Assembly: GCA_035485575.1 (NCBI GenBank)
Contig: DATHNW010000022.1
Span: 1-64,000 of the forward strand
Source: DASRHD01 sp035485575
GTDB taxonomy: Bacteria > Verrucomicrobiota > Verrucomicrobiia > Opitutales > Opitutaceae
DNA length: 64,000 nt
Reading direction: 5' to 3'
Below are positions 57,838 through 64,000 of this stretch, piece by piece. The notes under the pieces are model-generated. The model was not told where the DNA came from. It did not search any database and saw only the letters and a program-made list of their open reading frames with translations. Position numbers and translations under genes: made by a program. Within the stretch, counting starts at the first letter, position 1; each line of letters starts with the position of its first letter.

Positions 57838-58452
57838 TTGCCCGCGGTCGAAGGCGCGCCCAGCGTGCTGCCAGTGAAAATCGGATTTCTCGGTGGCAGC
57901 TTTGATCCGGTGCACTTCGGCCATTTGTGCGCCGCACAGGATGCCTATGAGCAGCACCAGCTTGACCGGCTTTTCCTCGTGCCGGCGGCCCAGGCGCCGC
58001 TCAAGTCGCATGGCATGCAGTCTTCCGCCGCGGACCGGCTGGAAATGCTGCGCGCGGCAATCGAAGGGGACGCGCGTTTTGAAATTTCCGACTACGAGTT
58101 GCGCCAGGGCGGGGTGAGCTACACCATAGACTCTGTGCGCCATTTTCACGCGCAATTTCCGCATGACCGGTTGTTCTGGATTATCGGAGGCGACCAGCTT
58201 CCCCAATTGCCCTGCTGGAAGGACGTGCGTGAGCTCGCCGCCTTGAGCGAATTTATTTTTCTGGAACGTCCCGGACATCCCGTGGCGGCGCCGCCCGAAA
58301 TACCCGGCTTGCGGCTGCACCGCTGTGCCGGGCATCTGCTTGAAATCAGCTCGACCGAGTTGCGCGAGCGGGTCCGGCGTGGCCTGCCGCTCGGCTGCTT
58401 TGTGCCGCACAAGACGGTTGTCTATATCACGAAGAAGGGACTCTATCGCTAA
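57838..58452 (+). CDS. nadD: Nicotinate-nucleotide adenylyltransferase
   Basis: Adenylates nicotinate mononucleotide in NAD synthesis. It has KIGFLGGSFDPVHFGHLCAAQDA with the (T/H)xGH nucleotidyltransferase motif, LVPAAQAPLKSHG, WIIGGDQLPQLPCWKD and LLEISSTELRERV (ISSTxxR motif). The listed TTG start at 57838 may be too early; GTG at 57865 or 57874 directly before KIGF are good alternatives. Followed by rsfS with 4 bp spacing, a common pairing. Confidence 0.93.
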   Translation: MPAVEGAPSVLPVKIGFLGGSFDPVHFGHLCAAQDAYEQHQLDRLFLVPAAQAPLKSHGMQSSAADRLEMLRAAIEGDARFEISDYELRQGGVSYTIDSVRHFHAQFPHDRLFWIIGGDQLPQLPCWKDVRELAALSEFIFLERPGHPVAAPPEIPGLRLHRCAGHLLEISSTELRERVRRGLPLGCFVPHKTVVYITKKGLYR

Positions 58453-58456
58453 CCCG

Positions 58457-58882
58457 ATGAAAAAATCCGCCAAAACGCCCGCCGCCCTCAAACTCGTGCA
58501 GCTCTGCTGCCAGGCACTCGACGCGAAGAAAGCCGAGGACCTGCAGGTGCTCGATGTGCGCGCCCAGTCGTCGATCACCGATTACCTCGTGCTGGCGACG
58601 GGCACATCGGAGCCGCATTTGCGGGCGTTGCGCATTGAACTGGAGAAGGCGCTCGACGGCGCGCGAACACGCATTTTAGGCATCGAATCCGCGCAGGAAA
58701 GCGGCTGGATCGTGGTGGATGCCTTTGACGTGATGGTGCATGTGTTTTCGCGTGAAGCGCGCGGACACTACGCGCTGGAAAACCTGTGGAAGGATGCGGT
58801 CGAGGTGCCGGTGGTCGGACTGGCTGTTGCATCCAAGCGGCAAAAGAAGGCTCCGCGAAAGACAAAATCGGCGAAGAAATAA
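58457..58882 (+). CDS. rsfS: Ribosome silencing factor RsfS
   Basis: 141 residues from ATG 58457. DUF143/Iojap family: VQLCCQALDAKKAEDLQVLDVR, SSITDYLVLATGTSEPHLRAL, SGWIVVDAFDVMVHVFSREARGHYALENLW. Binds L14 and blocks subunit joining on starvation. C-terminal lysine-rich extension. In operon with nadD. Confidence 0.93.
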   Translation: MKKSAKTPAALKLVQLCCQALDAKKAEDLQVLDVRAQSSITDYLVLATGTSEPHLRALRIELEKALDGARTRILGIESAQESGWIVVDAFDVMVHVFSREARGHYALENLWKDAVEVPVVGLAVASKRQKKAPRKTKSAKK

Positions 58883-59063
58883 GCTACAGCTTCTTAAGGA
58901 ATTATAAATTAGGCTGTTAGCCATTGGCCGCGCCGCCGGTGTGAAATTCCCGTTTTTAAGATGGAGAACCGGCGCTTGGACTTGAGTCCGTGGTCATGGG
59001 CTGATTGGCTGGCTGCGCCCGATTTACGGGCGAATATCATCATCATTCATACTCCCATGCATC

Positions 59064-59423
59064 ATGAAAACCCCACAAAATTCCACGCGGGCGTTTACCC
59101 TTGTGGAAATTATGATCGTCGTGGTCATCATCGGCCTGCTGGCCGCTCTGGCCATCCCCGCCTTCAGCAAGGCGCGTCAGATTACACGCGAGAAGGCGAT
59201 CACCAATAACCTTCGGCAAATCGCGGCGGCAGCGCAGCAATATTTGCTGGAGCAAGGAACCCCCTCTGTCGCCTACAGTGACATCATTGGCGGTTCCATG
59301 GACAAATACATCCTCGACATACAAACAGTTGCGCAGGAGAATTACTCCACTCTGGTGATCAATAACACCGATACAGAAATCATGGTCACCTCTTCAGTTA
59401 TCACAGTGACATTCGATCTCTGA
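59064..59423 (+). CDS. Type IV pilin-like protein 1
   Basis: 119 residues. Prepilin N-terminus: short charged leader MKTPQNSTRA, then FTLVEIMIVVVIIGLLAALAIPAF with Glu5, followed by a ~90-residue alpha/beta globular part (NNLRQIAAAAQQYLLEQG). At position -1 it has Ala instead of the usual Gly. Likely processed by the prepilin peptidase at 9539. Paralogous to the next gene. A CGCCCG-ATTTA-CGGGCG hairpin lies about 40 bp upstream of the start. Confidence 0.92.
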   Translation: MKTPQNSTRAFTLVEIMIVVVIIGLLAALAIPAFSKARQITREKAITNNLRQIAAAAQQYLLEQGTPSVAYSDIIGGSMDKYILDIQTVAQENYSTLVINNTDTEIMVTSSVITVTFDL

Positions 59424-59637
59424 TTTCAGACATCTCGTTTGCGTTTAGCTGGGCGGGTGGGATTAAACTGAGCCGTTTGCAAATCATATAGGCACTTATA
59501 CCTAGATGGCTTTTGCGCCTTTTTGACGAGCGAGATTGAATTTCTGCTTGTGCTGAGGCTGGAATCTGATTTCAAAGTAAAAAGCAATCAGTCCACTTGT
59601 GGGCTTCGTAAAATCACATCAATATCATCCATCCATC
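59424..59637. promoter_or_regulatory. Intergenic region between the two pilin genes
   Basis: 214 bp, AT-richer than the flanks, separating the pilin genes. No terminator with T-tract follows pilin 1. Upstream of each pilin ATG there is a CATC-rich run (CATCATCATTCAT / CATCCATCCATC), a possible shared 5' leader. Nothing else is clear. Confidence 0.4.
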
Positions 59638-59997
59638 ATGAAAAATCGCAAATCTCCAGCCAAGGGCTTCACCCTTGTCGAAATTATGATCGTCGTGGTC
59701 ATCATCGGCCTGCTGGCCGCCATGGCCATTCCGGCCTTTAACAAGGTCCGCAAAGCTTCACGCGACAAGACGATCGTTAACAATCTTCGTCAGATATCGG
59801 CCGCCGCCCAACAGTACATGCTCGAGCAGGGTGCGTCCTCCGTATCCGAAGGTCAGCTCGTTGGCACCACCACCGACTATTACATCAAGAGCATTACGTC
59901 GGTGGCCACTGAGAATTACGGCACGATAACGATTAACAATACCGACACTCAGGTTTCAATTAGCGACATTGACGGAACTGTCACATTTAATCTCTGA
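59638..59997 (+). CDS. Type IV pilin-like protein 2
   Basis: 119 residues from ATG 59638. Leader MKNRKSPAKG then FTLVEIMIVVVIIGLLAAMAIPAF, with the canonical Gly at -1 and Glu5. The body (NNLRQISAAAQQYMLEQGASSV...TDYYIKSITSVATENYGTITINNTDTQV) is about 60 percent identical to pilin 1. No C-terminal disulfide loop. A strong terminator (60017-60054) follows at once. Confidence 0.94.
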   Translation: MKNRKSPAKGFTLVEIMIVVVIIGLLAAMAIPAFNKVRKASRDKTIVNNLRQISAAAQQYMLEQGASSVSEGQLVGTTTDYYIKSITSVATENYGTITINNTDTQVSISDIDGTVTFNL

Positions 59998-60016
59998 GCG
60001 AAGTTTCTTTTACACA

Positions 60017-60054
60017 GAAAGCCGTTTTCTTCGAGAAAACGGCTTTCTTTTTTT
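60017..60054 (+). terminator. Terminator after pilin 2
   Basis: A perfect 14-bp stem GAAAGCCGTTTTCT-TCG-AGAAAACGGCTTTC followed by TTTTTTT. The T-tract ends right at the ATG of the next gene (60055), so the downstream start is either later or fed by read-through. Confidence 0.95.
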
Positions 60055-60075
60055 ATGGATGAATCATTTTCACCG

Positions 60076-61920
60076 ATGGCAGCCCCGCCTCCTTTGACTT
60101 GGGCGCGGCTGTGGCGGTGGCAAATGGCCCTGGCGTTGTTCGCCACGATTCTGGTCGGCGCGGCCCGATTTCGTTTTCTAAGCGAATATGAAGCGAAATG
60201 GCTGCTCCTGAAAGGTGGTTACTGGCTGATTGCAGGCACGACTGGACTCTTCGCCTTGTTCCTATGGAAGCGGCTCGCGGCCATTGAATGGTCGAAGGCC
60301 GCCTGGAAGACCCATCGGGCGGGAATTGTTTGTGTACTGCTTTGTGCGCTATTTTTGCAGATCCATGAAAAGCGCACCTATAAGGTGCTTTTCGATGAAT
60401 TCGTCATCGACGGAGTGGCGCGCAACATGCACTTCAATCGCGAGGCTACTTTCCCCACGCACGCCCATTACATCAATGGCCGGATTACCATTTTTGGGAA
60501 TGGCCTCGATAAGCGGCCTTTTTTTTTCGCCTTTTTGCTGTCGCTGGTGCACGACCTCACGGGCTATCGCGAGGCCAATGCCTTTTATCTCAACGGTGGC
60601 CTCGCAGCTGTACTGCTTGCACTGGTGTATTTATTCGGCTTTCGGGCCGGCGGAGTGCGCTATGGCTGCCTGGGAGTTCTTCTGCTGACGAGTCTGCCGC
60701 TGCTGGCGCAAAACGCCACCGGCGGCGGATTCGAGGTGATCAATCTGGTGATGATTTGCGGACTCTTCCTGGCGGGGGCCGACTATCTGCGTTCGCCGGG
60801 CGTGCAAGGGCTGGATCTGTTTGTTTTTATTGCAGTGCTGCTGGCGCAGGCGCGGTACGAGTCCATTCTTTACACTTTGGTCGTGCCGGTTGTCGTGCTG
60901 GGTAAATGGTTCCGCACGCGGGAGGTTGGCCTGACCTGGGCTTCTTCACTGGCGCCATTGCTGCTGCTGCCCTGCCTGCTGGTCAACAAGATCGGCTTTG
61001 GTGATCCCAGCCGCTTTCAGCTCAAGCCCGGTCAGACGGCTTTTGCCCTGGCCAATTTTTATGACAACTTCAGCCACGCGATCGTTTATCTTTTCGGCTG
61101 TAACTTTAACGAGACGAATTCCCTGCTTATCTCCGTGGCTGGCATTATTGCGCTGGTGTTTCTTGTCATGTTGCTTGCGCGAGGCTTCACCGGGAGTGTG
61201 CGCACAGGCAGCAGCGATACAGTGCTGGCCTGCATATTGGCCGTGGTTTTCGTCAACACCGTCATCGAGTTCTCCTATTTTTGGGGCCATTGGGATGACG
61301 CGATGGTCTCGCGGTTTTCGCTGCCGCTTCAACTTATGCTGGTGCTCGCCGTGCTCCGTGTATTGCGAGAGTTTTTGAAGCATCGTCCCTTGCCACAGCC
61401 CGTCCTGCTGGCCGCAGTAACCTGGATACTTCTTTTCACTGCTCCGGTTAATGCCCGCCACTTTGCCTCCGGCGACATTTACACGGCCCAGGAATATTCA
61501 TGGTTTCACGATTATCTCGCGACAAAATCTCCGGCGGAGACATTGAGCGTCACGGCTTCATCGCTTGGGCCGATTTTGCAGGGTTATCCGGCCATTTCCA
61601 TCGACGCGGCCAAGGCGCTAAAATGGCAGCTCAAAGCCTGCCTTGAGGGCGGATTTTATCGGGAAATCATCATCTTGCAGCGTTTCCAGATCGACAATCA
61701 AACCGGCAAGCTGGTCGAGAAGGGCCCCAGCCAGCTGGGCGATGGCTTTGTTCTCCAAACGCTGGCTGAGCTGCATGCACGGCCGAATGTTGTTTCACGC
61801 ATCAGCCGGTTCATCGATGTGAAAGGCGAGGTCAAGCCGCCGCCGCACTTCGATGAAGAAAAACCGCCTTTTGAGGATGATGATGCATTGGTGGGGCATC
61901 TGCTGCGAAAGCTGCCCTGA
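60076..61920 (+). CDS. Polytopic membrane protein, GT-C/GT39-like
   Basis: About 614 residues from ATG 60076 (MAAPPPLTWARLWRW); ATG 60055 abuts the terminator and has no room for a ribosome-binding site. About 11-12 membrane segments. An acidic motif FDEFVIDGVARNMHFN in the first large loop (DE) resembles the catalytic loop of GT-C transferases such as PMT/ArnT, and TGYREANAFYLNGG follows the family pattern. A C-terminal periplasmic domain (after about residue 450) is present. Substrate unknown; the adjacent pilins are possible acceptors. Confidence 0.72.
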   Translation: MAAPPPLTWARLWRWQMALALFATILVGAARFRFLSEYEAKWLLLKGGYWLIAGTTGLFALFLWKRLAAIEWSKAAWKTHRAGIVCVLLCALFLQIHEKRTYKVLFDEFVIDGVARNMHFNREATFPTHAHYINGRITIFGNGLDKRPFFFAFLLSLVHDLTGYREANAFYLNGGLAAVLLALVYLFGFRAGGVRYGCLGVLLLTSLPLLAQNATGGGFEVINLVMICGLFLAGADYLRSPGVQGLDLFVFIAVLLAQARYESILYTLVVPVVVLGKWFRTREVGLTWASSLAPLLLLPCLLVNKIGFGDPSRFQLKPGQTAFALANFYDNFSHAIVYLFGCNFNETNSLLISVAGIIALVFLVMLLARGFTGSVRTGSSDTVLACILAVVFVNTVIEFSYFWGHWDDAMVSRFSLPLQLMLVLAVLRVLREFLKHRPLPQPVLLAAVTWILLFTAPVNARHFASGDIYTAQEYSWFHDYLATKSPAETLSVTASSLGPILQGYPAISIDAAKALKWQLKACLEGGFYREIIILQRFQIDNQTGKLVEKGPSQLGDGFVLQTLAELHARPNVVSRISRFIDVKGEVKPPPHFDEEKPPFEDDDALVGHLLRKLP

Positions 61921-61931
61921 AATTTGGAATT

Positions 61932-64000
61932 ATGCAGCCGTCACTTATGGGCGCAGGGCGAGGGGGCCGTGGCCGAGAGTCCTTTGCGAAAAGCGTTCAA
62001 TGGCTCATGAGTGACCATACGGTGGCGCTTGTCCTGGCCCTCGCCGTTTCGGCCGTGTTGCTGGGCATGCGGCCGCCGGTAACCCAAGGGGTGGATTACC
62101 AGCTTGGCCATCAATTCTACAAATTTTATCTGCGAGAGTCGGTTCGTTCGGGCGAGTGGCCATTGTGGAACCCTTATGTCTCACTCGGACGCCCGTTTCT
62201 GGCCGATATCGAGGCGAGTGTCTTTTATCCGCCGAACTGGATATTCATCGCGCTGCCGGAGATCCCTGCCTTGTTTTTATTCCTGACGTTCCACTTCTGG
62301 CTCGCCGGATTTTTTTTCATCAAGCTTGCACGGCATTGGGCTGCGCCGCGTGAAGCGGCCATCACGCTTTCGTTTGCCTATTTGATGTCCGGGCCGTTGC
62401 TTGGGCACTTGCAGGGCGGTTTGCTCGACTACTTTTGCGGGCTCGCCTATTGGCCGTTGCTTTTCTATTTTACCGAGCGTTTGCGCGAAAAGATTTCCTT
62501 GCGGCATTGGCTGATGCTGGTGCTGGCTGCGACCGGTAGTTTCCTGAGCGGGCACTTGCAGTGCTTCTGGCTGAGTGCTGTTGCCTTTGGTTTTTATCTT
62601 CTGGGCTCCCACCTTGGACGGCCATGGGGAAGGAACATCCTATGCGGGTTGCAGTGCATCGGGGCACTTGCTGGAGCCTATGTTTTTACGCTGATTATAT
62701 GCGCTGCGCAGCTGCTACCGCTGCTTGATCTAGCACTGCAGGGAAACCGCACCGCGCCGAGTTTGTCGTTCTCGGCTTCCGGTGCGATCGATTGGGGGAC
62801 CCTTACCTCGCTTTTCGTGTCGCAGCCGAATCGCTCAACCCTGACGTGGTGGGATTCAAATTTGCATGTGGGCGTCATTTGCACACTGCTTGGGGCGCTT
62901 GGTTTGATGCAATGGCGCGAGGCGCGTGTTCGTGGCTTGTGGCTCATGGGAGGCATGGGCTCAATGCTCGCTCTGGGCGGGCACACACCGTTGTTCGCCG
63001 CGATGTTTCATCTCCTCCCGGGGATGAGCGCTTTTCGCATGGCATCGCGTTATGCCGCGTTCCTTTCGTGGGCTTTTCTGCTGGCTGGCGTAATTGCGTG
63101 GGCGAAAGGGAAATTTTCTCTGGGGAAAACCTTGCTGGCCCTGGCCATCTTGGTGGCGGGAACGATGTATGTTGTTTGGACCAGTGACAGGTTTTGGCAC
63201 AGCGCGTTGGCCAGCGCGGCGCTACTGGTTGGACTTACTCTGCTCACATTGTGGACGGCGCATCGTGACAGGGGAGGGATCCTCGCGAAAAGCCGGCTCA
63301 TATGGCTCGTTTTGATCTGGGCTGGCTCGGTGGCCGCGGCCGCGCACATGTGGGCTTACTATCAGCATTATGGCGGCAAAACCCATGAGGCGGAAGTCGC
63401 CAGCTTGTTGCATAAGCGGAACCTTTATCCGCCCAATGGTGTGCCTCCGAGGCTCTTTTTGCCACCTTATCTGGTCAAGGCCAACAGTGGCATGAAATAC
63501 GGGTTCAGCAGTGTGGCGGGCAATTTGGCGCTTACTTCGATGCGGGTTTGGACCTATCTCCATATCGGCACAGGTCTGCCGGTCGGCTTTTTTCAGAATA
63601 CTTATCTGCCACTTAATGCCTATCAGGCGGGGCCGTTTCCATTTCCGGGCATGAACATCATCGTCGGAGCGCGCAAAGGCGACCGGAATCTTTCCACTAA
63701 TCCGCAGCCCGGAGAGCGTGCTTATCTGGTCTATGCATGGGAGCAGGTTCCTGACTGGTTTACGGCAATACAACGCATGGTGCGGGACCACGTCGATCCG
63801 ACAAAAATCGCCTTGCTTGAAGCACCGTCGGCTGGGCCGCCCTCTGTGCCTGCGAATCCGGGCCACGGCCACGCAGTTATTGAATCCTTCCATCTCAACT
63901 CCATCGCGCTGAGCGTGGAAAGTTCCGCCCCGGCCCTTTTAGTGGTCGCGGAAGCGTGGTATCCCGGCTGGAGGGCAACCGTCAATGGCCTGCCGGTCGA
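61932..64000 (+). CDS. YfhO-family membrane protein, copy 2 (3' end outside window)
   Basis: Open from ATG 61932 to the window end without a stop, 689 codons. It matches copy 1 (55412) along its length, including LLGMRPPVTQGVDY, FYKFYLRES, LPLWNPYVSLGRPFLAD-type start and the VVAEAWYPGWRATVNGLPV C-terminal domain. About 55-60 residues are missing. It starts 11 bp after the upstream GT-C-like gene, so they are probably one operon with a glycan or lipid-linked sugar role. Confidence 0.88.
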   Translation, partial: MQPSLMGAGRGGRGRESFAKSVQWLMSDHTVALVLALAVSAVLLGMRPPVTQGVDYQLGHQFYKFYLRESVRSGEWPLWNPYVSLGRPFLADIEASVFYPPNWIFIALPEIPALFLFLTFHFWLAGFFFIKLARHWAAPREAAITLSFAYLMSGPLLGHLQGGLLDYFCGLAYWPLLFYFTERLREKISLRHWLMLVLAATGSFLSGHLQCFWLSAVAFGFYLLGSHLGRPWGRNILCGLQCIGALAGAYVFTLIICAAQLLPLLDLALQGNRTAPSLSFSASGAIDWGTLTSLFVSQPNRSTLTWWDSNLHVGVICTLLGALGLMQWREARVRGLWLMGGMGSMLALGGHTPLFAAMFHLLPGMSAFRMASRYAAFLSWAFLLAGVIAWAKGKFSLGKTLLALAILVAGTMYVVWTSDRFWHSALASAALLVGLTLLTLWTAHRDRGGILAKSRLIWLVLIWAGSVAAAAHMWAYYQHYGGKTHEAEVASLLHKRNLYPPNGVPPRLFLPPYLVKANSGMKYGFSSVAGNLALTSMRVWTYLHIGTGLPVGFFQNTYLPLNAYQAGPFPFPGMNIIVGARKGDRNLSTNPQPGERAYLVYAWEQVPDWFTAIQRMVRDHVDPTKIALLEAPSAGPPSVPANPGHGHAVIESFHLNSIALSVESSAPALLVVAEAWYPGWRATVNGLPV

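Overview
This window is a GC-rich bacterial chromosome segment. Gene content suggests a Gram-negative member of the Verrucomicrobiota, probably Opitutaceae-like: a TonB-dependent receptor, prepilin peptidase with short type IV-like pilins, a membrane pyrophosphatase of the GDNAGDSVGPTADGFE type, and large hybrid kinases. The taxonomic call is inference; there is no rRNA or marker phylogeny here.

Region by region. (1) 1-1111: the 3' end of a serine recombinase gene runs into the 3' end of ssrA (tmRNA, minus strand), so the window opens at the right edge of an element integrated in ssrA. (2) 1238-7163, all minus: a TMTC-like TPR membrane protein, malate dehydrogenase, a secreted clan-A glycosidase and DAHP synthase. 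A terminator-ended RNA element (copy 1) lies upstream of the DAHP synthase gene. (3) 7434-16279: ygfZ and galK (plus); yggS, a SirB1-like protein, aroE and a prepilin peptidase (minus, operon-like), with a divergent LysR gene; then a cellulose-synthase-like glycosyltransferase and a TlpA thioredoxin (plus). (4) 16333-25468, all minus: a nine-gene run of ACP, ketoacyl synthase, lipoprotein, LplT-like transporter, DUF2062, CFA-synthase-like methyltransferase, TPR protein, alpha/beta hydrolase and GH3 ligase. It looks like a lipid or acyl-conjugate pathway and ends at copy 2 of the RNA element. (5) 25907-31855: a membrane hybrid kinase convergent with a NarL-type regulator, two tiny exported proteins sharing a motif, and a duplicated small cytosolic gene whose upstream region is also duplicated.

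(6) 31859-40180: acid phosphatase plus TonB receptor; a receiver/coiled-coil protein; a bacterial deoxyhypusine-synthase-like enzyme; a YyaL/SPATA20-type thioredoxin-domain protein. (7) 40286-44062: a truncated Rcp1-like receiver, a REC-PAS-HK-REC-REC-Hpt hybrid kinase, a receiver with a cysteine cluster and SlyX, tightly packed. (8) 44088-55048: a coiled-coil membrane protein, an AmpD-like amidase, a transglutaminase-like protein, an MbfA-type ferritin/VIT1 fusion, a membrane pyrophosphatase, GlpD and a clan-D alpha-galactosidase. (9) 55207-64000: a YfhO-type membrane protein bracketed by tRNA-Leu(UAA) and a 23-bp copy of that tRNA's 3' end; then nadD, rsfS, two tandem pilins, a GT-C-like membrane protein and a second YfhO paralog cut by the window end.

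The most novel-looking signals are the twin RNA element (10-bp variable stem, 10-nt loop starting TTAGGGGT, plus an upstream TTGGGGTAAC box), the tRNA-fragment-bracketed YfhO gene, the paired small exported proteins, and the duplicated small-gene/promoter unit. No CRISPR array, rRNA operon or complete insertion sequence was seen.
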